DNA of 64,000 bases from Anomaloglossus baeobatrachus (taxonomy: Eukaryota; Chordata; Amphibia; Anura; Aromobatidae), in the NCBI RefSeq assembly GCF_048569485.1, contig NW_027442244.1, positions 124,001-188,000 of the forward strand, in the 5' to 3' direction. The notes under the pieces are model-generated. The model ran no database searches. It was not told the DNA's origin and saw only the letters and a list, made by a program, of their open reading frames with translations. Positions 1 to 11,087 of the stretch are shown here, in pieces. Position numbers and translations under genes: made by a program. Every line of letters starts with the position of its first letter. Position 1 is the stretch's first letter.

Positions 1-42
1 CAGATACTACACTTGATCTTAGCCAAAAGGCCGAGAAGCGAT
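1..42 (-). ncRNA. U2 snRNA, 5' fragment cut by window start
   Basis: Nucleotides 1-42 of U2; the rest lies outside the window. The PSE-like element is at 85-104. The upstream spacer (43-1432) carries an A-to-T change on the plus strand at 1330, which recurs three units later at 6064. Confidence 0.95.
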
Positions 43-1405
43 AACCAGAATTGGTTTGGGCCTCGAGTGGCACCCTGGCCTATGCCGGACACATCTTAGG
101 GAGAGAGAGCGAGAGGGAGACAAACCCACGCCTACACAAGACATTTTGTCACCCAAGCCAACCCTTGAAAAGGCTGCTTTGCAGAGCAAAAACAAGAAGA
201 ATGGTGCGTTTTGCAGCCGCCGCCCACTGCAATGAATCTGAATAACTCCTCCTTTAGGGCGCAAGCAACTCCCCTCCCCCTTGCAGTCTTTCCAATTCAC
301 GATACAAAAAGACGGACAGGACAGGTTGCCTGACTTTCCGTCACTGCCACCCTTTGCCATCCTTACCCGTAGAAAGCCCTTTCATCATCCCCAAACCCTA
401 ATCTTTTCCCTTTCCTTCCCAGCCCCCAAACCCTGCCCTCTGTACCTTTCTCACCACCCGCTTCCCTTCTCCTGTCATCCCCCTACCACCCGGGAAAAAA
501 AGAGATTGCCCCCTCCTTCCACTAGCCCACCCTCCCACCCAAAGAACAACTTCTTCTGCGCAGCTTGTTTTCTAGGCAGCAGCGCTATTGTGATGTCATC
601 GGGGGGCATTGTGACAAGCCGCCAGTGTTCCGTCTCTTCATGTTGTGCACAGTTCAAACGGAAAATACATCAACAGGCAGACTACAGAAAAGCTTACTAT
701 CAAAGGTTAGAGGGGGGCTTTCTCAGAGGGCTTTTTACAGTTTTTCTATTCCCAATTAGCCGTTTAAGTGTACTTATTGAAAGTAGTAATTCTTTCATAG
801 GCCGCCCTTTCTTAGTATTTGACGTTCCTTATATTGCGGTATGAGGCTTCGCAGTAGGTTGCAAACATTCATCACCCATGACTGTCCCCAATTGAGCTCA
901 GAAGCTCAATGTCTATCATGACCTCTCTTTTAGAATGTCCAAGAGCAAGCAAACTATTCCTCCAGGAGAGGGCGCCAACAGACTACTAAAGAGATCATCA
1001 TTACTCAAAGAAAACCCCAAAAACCAATGCATGATAGGAATAAACAGGTAACTTTCTTTGGAGTGGAAGCGGAGAGATCGCACCAGATGCCAATTCTAGA
1101 TCTTATCACACCTGTGGTCACTGCAGCAGCAGGTGAATCCACTTTGTCCAAAAGGGATCTATTCCATTCAATTGCAAATGATCTAGATAAGACAGAGAAC
1201 TGCAGCACGGGGACATAGCCGAGTTGGTCAGGTTGAGTGGTGATGAGTTTGCTATTTGGATGAATAAAGAAAGTCAAAAGTGTGAAAGATAAAAAACAAA
1301 AGGAGGAAGTGTGAAAAGTGAATGGGCCATATTGAGGTGCATATGAAGACGTATGCTTTCTTCCAATTCATTAAATCGGGCTAATATGAATCAGGTGAAT
1401 TGAGT

Positions 1406-1420
1406 TCTGCTTTTGGAAAC
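1406..1420 (-). terminator. snRNA 3' box (3'-end formation signal)
   Basis: On the minus strand this reads GTTTCCAAAAGCAGA, a full match to the vertebrate consensus GTTT-N(0-3)-AAA-R-NN-AGA, and starts 13 nt past the U2 3' end. The 3' box directs Integrator-dependent cleavage of pol II snRNA transcripts. The same sequence sits at P-214 to P-200 for every gene, including the displaced 3' halves of the three split genes. Confidence 0.9.
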
Positions 1421-1432
1421 TGGGTTAAGAAG

Positions 1433-1620
1433 GGGTGCACCGTTCCTGGAGGTACTGCAATACCAGGTCAATGCGTGGAGTGGACAGAGCAAGCTCTTTT
1501 TCCATCTCCCTGTTCTAAAAATCCATTTAATATATGGTCCCCAGATAGGGGACGTATCAGATATTAAACTGATAAGAACAGATACTACACTTGATCTTAG
1601 CCAAAAGGCCGAGAAGCGAT
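1433..1620 (-). ncRNA. RNU2: U2 spliceosomal snRNA (reference copy for this array)
   Basis: U2 is the RNA of the U2 snRNP, which pairs with the intron branch site and with U6 in the nuclear spliceosome. Read on the minus strand it begins ATCGCTTCTCGGCC at 1620 and ends GGTGCACC. Visible parts: 5' domain and stem I (nt 1-30), branch-site recognition GTAGTA (nt 33-38), stem IIa with GTCCCC pairing GGGGAC (nt 68-84), an Sm-site-like ATTTTTAG (nt 99-106), stem III around AGAGCTTGCTCT (nt 124-135), and stem-loop IV with the TATTGCAGTACC loop (nt 159-170) that binds U2A'/U2B''. Length of 188 nt equals the metazoan norm; the exact mature 3' end is set to 188 by analogy. A perfect 3' box lies at 1406-1420 and a PSE-like element at 1663-1682. 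From memory of human U2, about ten positions differ (72, 78, 80, 85, 105, 108, 122, 124, 135, 151). Confidence 0.98.
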
Positions 1621-1662
1621 AACCAGAATTGGTTTGGGCCTCGAGTGGCACCCTGGCCTATG

Positions 1663-1682
1663 CCGGACACATCTTAGGGAGA
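1663..1682 (-). promoter_or_regulatory. PSE-like proximal sequence element of U2
   Basis: On the minus strand this is TCTCCCTAAGATGTGTCCGG at -62 to -43 from the U2 start, the position where SNAPc binds the proximal element of pol II snRNA genes. There is no TATA box 20-30 bp upstream of the start, as expected for pol II rather than pol III snRNA genes. The assignment rests on position and weak resemblance to vertebrate PSEs; no exact consensus is claimed. It is unchanged in every unit I looked at. Confidence 0.6.
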
Positions 1683-1846
1683 GAGAGCGAGAGGGAGACA
1701 AACCCACGCCTACACAAGACATTTTGTCACCCAAGCCAACCCTTGAAAAGGCTGCTTTGCAGAGCAAAAACAAGAAGAATGGTGCGTTTTGCAGCCGCCG
1801 CCCACTGCAATGAATCTGAATAACTCCTCCTTTAGGGCGCAAGCAA

Positions 1847-1865
1847 CTCCCCTCCCCCTTGCAGT
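1847..1865 (-). promoter_or_regulatory. Candidate distal element (GC/GA box, no clear octamer)
   Basis: At -227 to -238 the minus strand has GGGGGAGGGGAG, an Sp1-like box, followed by ACTGCAAG at -238 to -245, a poor match to the octamer ATGCAAAT. This is the distance at which vertebrate U2 genes carry their distal enhancer. Two further weak octamer-like cores (CTGCAAAG, CTGCAAAA) lie nearer the gene at about -140 and -170. I infer the role from position. The box carries one change in the unit at 26281. Confidence 0.35.
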
Positions 1866-1954
1866 CTTTCCAATTCACGATACAAAAAGACGGACAGGAC
1901 AGGTTGCCTGACTTTCCGTCACTGCCACCCTTTGCCATCCTTACCCGTAGAAAG

Positions 1955-2119
1955 CCCTTTCATCATCCCCAAACCCTAATCTTTTCCCTTTCCTTCCCAG
2001 CCCCCAAACCCTGCCCTCTGTACCTTTCTCACCACCCGCTTCCCTTCTCCTGTCATCCCCCTACCACCCGGGAAAAAAAGAGATTGCCCCCTCCTTCCAC
2101 TAGCCCACCCTCCCACCCA
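1955..2119. other. Pyrimidine-rich tract, spacer
   Basis: About 165 bp with strong strand asymmetry: runs of C and T on the plus strand, hence purine-rich on the U2 sense strand, broken by CCCGGGAAAAAAA near 2067-2080. It recurs once per unit. Human U2 repeats also contain a CT-rich tract, but I cannot say these are homologous. Confidence 0.6.
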
Positions 2120-2468
2120 AAGAACAACTTCTTCTGCGCAGCTTGTTTTCTAGGCAGCAGCGCTATTGTGATGTCATCGGGGGGCATTGTGACAAGCCGC
2201 CAGTGTTCCGTCTCTTCATGTTGTGCACAGTTCAAACGGAAAATACATCAACAGGCAGACTACAGAAAAGCTTACTATCAAAGGTTAGAGGGGGGCTTTC
2301 TCAGAGGGCTTTTTACAGTTTTTCTATTCCCAATTAGCCGTTTAAGTGTACTTATTGAAAGTAGTAATTCTTTCATAGGCCGCCCTTTCTTAGTATTTGA
2401 CGTTCCTTATATTGCGGTATGAGGCTTCGCAGTAGGTTGCAAACATTCATCACCCATGACTGTCCCCA

Positions 2469-2488
2469 ATTGAGCTCAGAAGCTCAAT
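2469..2488. other. Perfect 8-bp hairpin in spacer
   Basis: ATTGAGCT and AGCTCAAT pair perfectly around a CAGA loop. It recurs in each unit; in the unit at 10358-10377 one arm carries C-to-T at 10372. It is far from any known U2 control element and no function is evident. Confidence 0.5.
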
Positions 2489-3010
2489 GTCTATCATGAC
2501 CTCTCTTTTAGAATGTCCAAGAGCAAGCAAACTATTCCTCCAGGAGAGGGCGCCAACAGACTACTAAAGAGATCATCATTACTCAAAGAAAACCCCAAAA
2601 ACCAATGCATGATAGGAATAAACAGGTAACTTTCTTTGGAGTGGAAGCGGAGAGATCGCACCAGATGCCAATTCTAGATCTTATCACACCTGTGGTCACT
2701 GCAGCAGCAGGTGAATCCACTTTGTCCAAAAGGGATCTATTCCATTCAATTGCAAATGATCTAGATAAGACAGAGAACTGCAGCACGGGGACATAGCCGA
2801 GTTGGTCAGGTTGAGTGGTGATGAGTTTGCTATTTGGATGAATAAAGAAAGTCAAAAGTGTGAAAGATAAAAAACAAAAGGAGGAAGTGTGAAAAGTGAA
2901 TGGGCCAAATTGAGGTGCATATGAAGACGTATGCTTTCTTCCAATTCATTAAATCGGGCTAATATGAATCAGGTGAATTGAGTTCTGCTTTTGGAAACTG
3001 GGTTAAGAAG

Positions 3011-3198
3011 GGGTGCACCGTTCCTGGAGGTACTGCAATACCAGGTCAATGCGTGGAGTGGACAGAGCAAGCTCTTTTTCCATCTCCCTGTTCTAAAAAT
3101 CCATTTAATATATGGTCCCCAGATAGGGGACGTATCAGATATTAAACTGATAAGAACAGATACTACACTTGATCTTAGCCAAAAGGCCGAGAAGCGAT
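3011..3198 (-). ncRNA. RNU2: U2 snRNA
   Basis: Complete, identical to the reference copy. PSE-like element 3241-3260; 3' box 2984-2998. Confidence 0.97.
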
Positions 3199-4588
3199 AA
3201 CCAGAATTGGTTTGGGCCTCGAGTGGCACCCTGGCCTATGCCGGACACATCTTAGGGAGAGAGAGCGAGAGGGAGACAAACCCACGCCTACACAAGACAT
3301 TTTGTCACCCAAGCCAACCCTTGAAAAGGCTGCTTTGCAGAGCAAAAACAAGAAGAATGGTGCGTTTTGCAGCCGCCGCCCACTGCAATGAATCTGAATA
3401 ACTCCTCCTTTAGGGCGCAAGCAACTCCCCTCCCCCTTGCAGTCTTTCCAATTCACGATACAAAAAGACGGACAGGACAGGTTGCCTGACTTTCCGTCAC
3501 TGCCACCCTTTGCCATCCTTACCCGTAGAAAGCCCTTTCATCATCCCCAAACCCTAATCTTTTCCCTTTCCTTCCCAGCCCCCAAACCCTGCCCTCTGTA
3601 CCTTTCTCACCACCCGCTTCCCTTCTCCTGTCATCCCCCTACCACCCGGGAAAAAAAGAGATTGCCCCCTCCTTCCACTAGCCCACCCTCCCACCCAAAG
3701 AACAACTTCTTCTGCGCAGCTTGTTTTCTAGGCAGCAGCGCTATTGTGATGTCATCGGGGGGCATTGTGACAAGCCGCCAGTGTTCCGTCTCTTCATGTT
3801 GTGCACAGTTCAAACGGAAAATACATCAACAGGCAGACTACAGAAAAGCTTACTATCAAAGGTTAGAGGGGGGCTTTCTCAGAGGGCTTTTTACAGTTTT
3901 TCTATTCCCAATTAGCCGTTTAAGTGTACTTATTGAAAGTAGTAATTCTTTCATAGGCCGCCCTTTCTTAGTATTTGACGTTCCTTATATTGCGGTATGA
4001 GGCTTCGCAGTAGGTTGCAAACATTCATCACCCATGACTGTCCCCAATTGAGCTCAGAAGCTCAATGTCTATCATGACCTCTCTTTTAGAATGTCCAAGA
4101 GCAAGCAAACTATTCCTCCAGGAGAGGGCGCCAACAGACTACTAAAGAGATCATCATTACTCAAAGAAAACCCCAAAAACCAATGCATGATAGGAATAAA
4201 CAGGTAACTTTCTTTGGAGTGGAAGCGGAGAGATCGCACCAGATGCCAATTCTAGATCTTATCACACCTGTGGTCACTGCAGCAGCAGGTGAATCCACTT
4301 TGTCCAAAAGGGATCTATTCCATTCAATTGCAAATGATCTAGATAAGACAGAGAACTGCAGCACGGGGACATAGCCGAGTTGGTCAGGTTGAGTGGTGAT
4401 GAGTTTGCTATTTGGATGAATAAAGAAAGTCAAAAGTGTGAAAGATAAAAAACAAAAGGAGGAAGTGTGAAAAGTGAATGGGCCAAATTGAGGTGCATAT
4501 GAAGACGTATGCTTTCTTCCAATTCATTAAATCGGGCTAATATGAATCAGGTGAATTGAGTTCTGCTTTTGGAAACTGGGTTAAGAAG

Positions 4589-4776
4589 GGGTGCACCGTT
4601 CCTGGAGGTACTGCAATACCAGGTCAATGCGTGGAGTGGACAGAGCAAGCTCTTTTTCCATCTCCCTGTTCTAAAAATCCATTTAATATATGGTCCCCAG
4701 ATAGGGGACGTATCAGATATTAAACTGATAAGAACAGATACTACACTTGATCTTAGCCAAAAGGCCGAGAAGCGAT
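4589..4776 (-). ncRNA. RNU2: U2 snRNA
   Basis: Complete. PSE-like element 4819-4838; 3' box 4562-4576. Its upstream spacer (4777-6166) shares the A-to-T variant (6064) seen at 1330. Confidence 0.97.
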
Positions 4777-6166
4777 AACCAGAATTGGTTTGGGCCTCGA
4801 GTGGCACCCTGGCCTATGCCGGACACATCTTAGGGAGAGAGAGCGAGAGGGAGACAAACCCACGCCTACACAAGACATTTTGTCACCCAAGCCAACCCTT
4901 GAAAAGGCTGCTTTGCAGAGCAAAAACAAGAAGAATGGTGCGTTTTGCAGCCGCCGCCCACTGCAATGAATCTGAATAACTCCTCCTTTAGGGCGCAAGC
5001 AACTCCCCTCCCCCTTGCAGTCTTTCCAATTCACGATACAAAAAGACGGACAGGACAGGTTGCCTGACTTTCCGTCACTGCCACCCTTTGCCATCCTTAC
5101 CCGTAGAAAGCCCTTTCATCATCCCCAAACCCTAATCTTTTCCCTTTCCTTCCCAGCCCCCAAACCCTGCCCTCTGTACCTTTCTCACCACCCGCTTCCC
5201 TTCTCCTGTCATCCCCCTACCACCCGGGAAAAAAAGAGATTGCCCCCTCCTTCCACTAGCCCACCCTCCCACCCAAAGAACAACTTCTTCTGCGCAGCTT
5301 GTTTTCTAGGCAGCAGCGCTATTGTGATGTCATCGGGGGGCATTGTGACAAGCCGCCAGTGTTCCGTCTCTTCATGTTGTGCACAGTTCAAACGGAAAAT
5401 ACATCAACAGGCAGACTACAGAAAAGCTTACTATCAAAGGTTAGAGGGGGGCTTTCTCAGAGGGCTTTTTACAGTTTTTCTATTCCCAATTAGCCGTTTA
5501 AGTGTACTTATTGAAAGTAGTAATTCTTTCATAGGCCGCCCTTTCTTAGTATTTGACGTTCCTTATATTGCGGTATGAGGCTTCGCAGTAGGTTGCAAAC
5601 ATTCATCACCCATGACTGTCCCCAATTGAGCTCAGAAGCTCAATGTCTATCATGACCTCTCTTTTAGAATGTCCAAGAGCAAGCAAACTATTCCTCCAGG
5701 AGAGGGCGCCAACAGACTACTAAAGAGATCATCATTACTCAAAGAAAACCCCAAAAACCAATGCATGATAGGAATAAACAGGTAACTTTCTTTGGAGTGG
5801 AAGCGGAGAGATCGCACCAGATGCCAATTCTAGATCTTATCACACCTGTGGTCACTGCAGCAGCAGGTGAATCCACTTTGTCCAAAAGGGATCTATTCCA
5901 TTCAATTGCAAATGATCTAGATAAGACAGAGAACTGCAGCACGGGGACATAGCCGAGTTGGTCAGGTTGAGTGGTGATGAGTTTGCTATTTGGATGAATA
6001 AAGAAAGTCAAAAGTGTGAAAGATAAAAAACAAAAGGAGGAAGTGTGAAAAGTGAATGGGCCATATTGAGGTGCATATGAAGACGTATGCTTTCTTCCAA
6101 TTCATTAAATCGGGCTAATATGAATCAGGTGAATTGAGTTCTGCTTTTGGAAACTGGGTTAAGAAG

Positions 6167-6354
6167 GGGTGCACCGTTCCTGGAGGTACTGCAATACCAG
6201 GTCAATGCGTGGAGTGGACAGAGCAAGCTCTTTTTCCATCTCCCTGTTCTAAAAATCCATTTAATATATGGTCCCCAGATAGGGGACGTATCAGATATTA
6301 AACTGATAAGAACAGATACTACACTTGATCTTAGCCAAAAGGCCGAGAAGCGAT
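6167..6354 (-). ncRNA. RNU2: U2 snRNA
   Basis: Complete. PSE-like element 6397-6416; 3' box 6140-6154. The upstream spacer (6355-7743) is one base short: a C is missing from a T-rich run at 7365-7370, and 7428 is A instead of G. Confidence 0.97.
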
Positions 6355-7743
6355 AACCAGAATTGGTTTGGGCCTCGAGTGGCACCCTGGCCTATGCCGG
6401 ACACATCTTAGGGAGAGAGAGCGAGAGGGAGACAAACCCACGCCTACACAAGACATTTTGTCACCCAAGCCAACCCTTGAAAAGGCTGCTTTGCAGAGCA
6501 AAAACAAGAAGAATGGTGCGTTTTGCAGCCGCCGCCCACTGCAATGAATCTGAATAACTCCTCCTTTAGGGCGCAAGCAACTCCCCTCCCCCTTGCAGTC
6601 TTTCCAATTCACGATACAAAAAGACGGACAGGACAGGTTGCCTGACTTTCCGTCACTGCCACCCTTTGCCATCCTTACCCGTAGAAAGCCCTTTCATCAT
6701 CCCCAAACCCTAATCTTTTCCCTTTCCTTCCCAGCCCCCAAACCCTGCCCTCTGTACCTTTCTCACCACCCGCTTCCCTTCTCCTGTCATCCCCCTACCA
6801 CCCGGGAAAAAAAGAGATTGCCCCCTCCTTCCACTAGCCCACCCTCCCACCCAAAGAACAACTTCTTCTGCGCAGCTTGTTTTCTAGGCAGCAGCGCTAT
6901 TGTGATGTCATCGGGGGGCATTGTGACAAGCCGCCAGTGTTCCGTCTCTTCATGTTGTGCACAGTTCAAACGGAAAATACATCAACAGGCAGACTACAGA
7001 AAAGCTTACTATCAAAGGTTAGAGGGGGGCTTTCTCAGAGGGCTTTTTACAGTTTTTCTATTCCCAATTAGCCGTTTAAGTGTACTTATTGAAAGTAGTA
7101 ATTCTTTCATAGGCCGCCCTTTCTTAGTATTTGACGTTCCTTATATTGCGGTATGAGGCTTCGCAGTAGGTTGCAAACATTCATCACCCATGACTGTCCC
7201 CAATTGAGCTCAGAAGCTCAATGTCTATCATGACCTCTCTTTTAGAATGTCCAAGAGCAAGCAAACTATTCCTCCAGGAGAGGGCGCCAACAGACTACTA
7301 AAGAGATCATCATTACTCAAAGAAAACCCCAAAAACCAATGCATGATAGGAATAAACAGGTAACTTTTTTGGAGTGGAAGCGGAGAGATCGCACCAGATG
7401 CCAATTCTAGATCTTATCACACCTGTGATCACTGCAGCAGCAGGTGAATCCACTTTGTCCAAAAGGGATCTATTCCATTCAATTGCAAATGATCTAGATA
7501 AGACAGAGAACTGCAGCACGGGGACATAGCCGAGTTGGTCAGGTTGAGTGGTGATGAGTTTGCTATTTGGATGAATAAAGAAAGTCAAAAGTGTGAAAGA
7601 TAAAAAACAAAAGGAGGAAGTGTGAAAAGTGAATGGGCCAAATTGAGGTGCATATGAAGACGTATGCTTTCTTCCAATTCATTAAATCGGGCTAATATGA
7701 ATCAGGTGAATTGAGTTCTGCTTTTGGAAACTGGGTTAAGAAG

Positions 7744-7931
7744 GGGTGCACCGTTCCTGGAGGTACTGCAATACCAGGTCAATGCGTGGAGTGGACAGAG
7801 CAAGCTCTTTTTCCATCTCCCTGTTCTAAAAATCCATTTAATATATGGTCCCCAGATAGGGGACGTATCAGATATTAAACTGATAAGAACAGATACTACA
7901 CTTGATCTTAGCCAAAAGGCCGAGAAGCTAT
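7744..7931 (-). ncRNA. RNU2: U2 snRNA with a change at nucleotide 3
   Basis: Complete in length, but C3 of the RNA is A (plus-strand T at 7929), so the transcript would begin ATAGCTTC. The start is otherwise invariant here. Nt 3 lies in the 5' stretch that pairs with U6 (helix II), so this copy may make a weaker RNA or be a decaying gene. PSE-like element 7974-7993; 3' box 7717-7731. It adjoins the most variant spacer of the array. Confidence 0.93.
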
Positions 7932-9321
7932 AACCAGAATTGGTTTGGGCCTCGAGTGGCACCCTGGCCTATGCCGGACACATCTTAGGGAGAGAGAGCG
8001 AGAGGGAGACAAACCCACGCCTACACAAGACATTTTGTCACCCAAGCCAACCCTTGAAAAGGCTGCTTTGCAGAGCAAAAACAAGAAGAATGGTGCGTTT
8101 TGCAGCCGCCGCCCACTGCAATGAATCTGAATAACTCCTCCTTTAGGGCGCAAGCAACTCCCCTCCCCCTTGCAGTCTTTCCAATTCACGATACAAAAAG
8201 ACGGACAGGACAGGTTGCCTGACTTTCCGTCACTGCCACCCTTTGCCATCCTTACCCGTAGAAAGCCCTTTCATCATCCCCAAACCCTAATCTTTTCCCT
8301 TTCCTTCCCAGCCCCCAAACCCTGCCCTCTGTACCTTTCTCACCACCCGCTTCCCTTCTCCTGTCATCCCCCTACCACCCGGGAAAAAAAGAGATTGCCC
8401 CCTCCTTCCACTAGCCCACCCTCCCACCCAAAGAACAACTTCTTCTGCGCAGCTTGTTTTCTAGGCAGCAGCGCTATTGTGATGTCATCGGGGGGCATTG
8501 TGACAAGCCGCCAGTGTTCCGTCTCTTCATGTTGTGCACAGTTCAAACGGAAAATACATCAACAGGCAGACTACAGAAAAGCTTACTATCAAAGGTTAGA
8601 GGGGGGCTTTCTCAGAGGGCTTTTTACAGTTTTTCTATTCCCAATTAGCCGTTTAAGTGTACTTATTGAAAGTAGTAATTCTTTCATAGGCCGCCCTTTC
8701 TTAGTATTTGACGTTCCTTATATTGCGGTATGAGGCTTCGCAGTAGGTTGCAAACATTCATCACCCATGACTGTCCCCAATTGAGCTCAGAAGCTCAATG
8801 TCTATCATGACCTCTCTTTTAGAATGTCCAAGAGCAAGCAAACTATTCCTCCAGGAGAGGGCGCCAACAGACTACTAAAGAGATCATCATTACTCAAAGA
8901 AAACCCCAAAAACCAATGCATGATAGGAATAAACAGGTAACTTTCTTTGGAGTGGAAGCGGAGAGATCGCACCAGATGCCAATTCTAGATCTTATCACAC
9001 CTGTGGTCACTGCAGCAGCAGGTGAATCCACTTTGTCCAAAAGGGATCTATTCCATTCAATTGCAAATGATCTAGATAAGACAGAGAACTGCAGCACGGG
9101 GACATAGCCGAGTTGGTCAGGTTGAGTGGTGATGAGTTTGCTATTTGGATGAATAAAGAAAGTCAAAAGTGTGAAAGATAAAAAACAAAAGGAGGAAGTG
9201 TGAAAAGTGAATGGGCCAAATTGAGGTGCATATGAAGACGTATGCTTTCTTCCAATTCATTAAATCGGGCTAATATGAATCAGGTGAATTGAGTTCTGCT
9301 TTTGGAAACTGGGTTAAGAAG

Positions 9322-9509
9322 GGGTGCACCGTTCCTGGAGGTACTGCAATACCAGGTCAATGCGTGGAGTGGACAGAGCAAGCTCTTTTTCCATCTCCCT
9401 GTTCTAAAAATCCATTTAATATATGGTCCCCAGATAGGGGACGTATCAGATATTAAACTGATAAGAACAGATACTACACTTGATCTTAGCCAAAAGGCCG
9501 AGAAGCGAT
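9322..9509 (-). ncRNA. RNU2: U2 snRNA
   Basis: Complete. PSE-like element 9552-9571; 3' box 9295-9309. The upstream spacer has C-to-T at 10372, in one arm of the spacer hairpin. Confidence 0.97.
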
Positions 9510-10899
9510 AACCAGAATTGGTTTGGGCCTCGAGTGGCACCCTGGCCTATGCCGGACACATCTTAGGGAGAGAGAGCGAGAGGGAGACAAACCCACGCCT
9601 ACACAAGACATTTTGTCACCCAAGCCAACCCTTGAAAAGGCTGCTTTGCAGAGCAAAAACAAGAAGAATGGTGCGTTTTGCAGCCGCCGCCCACTGCAAT
9701 GAATCTGAATAACTCCTCCTTTAGGGCGCAAGCAACTCCCCTCCCCCTTGCAGTCTTTCCAATTCACGATACAAAAAGACGGACAGGACAGGTTGCCTGA
9801 CTTTCCGTCACTGCCACCCTTTGCCATCCTTACCCGTAGAAAGCCCTTTCATCATCCCCAAACCCTAATCTTTTCCCTTTCCTTCCCAGCCCCCAAACCC
9901 TGCCCTCTGTACCTTTCTCACCACCCGCTTCCCTTCTCCTGTCATCCCCCTACCACCCGGGAAAAAAAGAGATTGCCCCCTCCTTCCACTAGCCCACCCT
10001 CCCACCCAAAGAACAACTTCTTCTGCGCAGCTTGTTTTCTAGGCAGCAGCGCTATTGTGATGTCATCGGGGGGCATTGTGACAAGCCGCCAGTGTTCCGT
10101 CTCTTCATGTTGTGCACAGTTCAAACGGAAAATACATCAACAGGCAGACTACAGAAAAGCTTACTATCAAAGGTTAGAGGGGGGCTTTCTCAGAGGGCTT
10201 TTTACAGTTTTTCTATTCCCAATTAGCCGTTTAAGTGTACTTATTGAAAGTAGTAATTCTTTCATAGGCCGCCCTTTCTTAGTATTTGACGTTCCTTATA
10301 TTGCGGTATGAGGCTTCGCAGTAGGTTGCAAACATTCATCACCCATGACTGTCCCCAATTGAGCTCAGAAGTTCAATGTCTATCATGACCTCTCTTTTAG
10401 AATGTCCAAGAGCAAGCAAACTATTCCTCCAGGAGAGGGCGCCAACAGACTACTAAAGAGATCATCATTACTCAAAGAAAACCCCAAAAACCAATGCATG
10501 ATAGGAATAAACAGGTAACTTTCTTTGGAGTGGAAGCGGAGAGATCGCACCAGATGCCAATTCTAGATCTTATCACACCTGTGGTCACTGCAGCAGCAGG
10601 TGAATCCACTTTGTCCAAAAGGGATCTATTCCATTCAATTGCAAATGATCTAGATAAGACAGAGAACTGCAGCACGGGGACATAGCCGAGTTGGTCAGGT
10701 TGAGTGGTGATGAGTTTGCTATTTGGATGAATAAAGAAAGTCAAAAGTGTGAAAGATAAAAAACAAAAGGAGGAAGTGTGAAAAGTGAATGGGCCAAATT
10801 GAGGTGCATATGAAGACGTATGCTTTCTTCCAATTCATTAAATCGGGCTAATATGAATCAGGTGAATTGAGTTCTGCTTTTGGAAACTGGGTTAAGAAG

Positions 10900-11087
10900 G
10901 GGTGCACCGTTCCTGGAGGTACTGCAATACCAGGTCAATGCGTGGAGTGGACAGAGCAAGCTCTTTTTCCATCTCCCTGTTCTAAAAATCCATTTAATAT
11001 ATGGTCCCCAGATAGGGGACGTATCAGATATTAAACTGATAAGAACAGATACTACACTTGATCTTAGCCAAAAGGCCGAGAAGCGAT
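10900..11087 (-). ncRNA. RNU2: U2 snRNA
   Basis: Complete, identical to the reference copy. PSE-like element 11130-11149; 3' box 10873-10887. Confidence 0.97.

Larger units (their letters stand above)
1621..3010. other. Representative intergenic spacer, 1,390 bp
   Basis: The spacer between two U2 genes; all others are the same apart from listed variants. Moving away from the U2 start it holds a short inverted repeat (1621-1634), the PSE-like element, a GA-rich stretch, the candidate distal element, a long pyrimidine-rich tract on the plus strand (about 1955-2119), a CRE-like TGATGTCA (2169-2176), an AT-richer part with an 8-bp hairpin (2469-2488), an A-rich stretch (about 2842-2900), and the 3' box of the next gene (2984-2998). 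I see no second snRNA gene, tRNA, 5S gene or transposon, and no credible protein gene. Confidence 0.8.

Noticed and set aside
1597-1938. A 113-residue minus-strand frame overlapping the U2 5' end and promoter
   Set aside because: It reads through the U2 start and PSE region; no homology is recognisable and it is best explained as chance in a conserved unit.
1859-2422. A 187-residue open frame in the spacer, repeated in almost every unit
   Set aside because: It starts at TTG, runs through the low-complexity pyrimidine tract, has no recognisable domain, and recurs only because the units are homogenised. Other frames overlap it on both strands.
2750-2757. TTGCAAAT, one base from the octamer
   Set aside because: It lies more than 1.1 kb upstream of the U2 start, far from the normal enhancer position.
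2794-2805. TAGCCGAGTTGG, a full match to the tRNA A-box consensus
   Set aside because: There is no B box at the right distance and the flanks do not fold as a tRNA; at most a worn tRNA-SINE relic.
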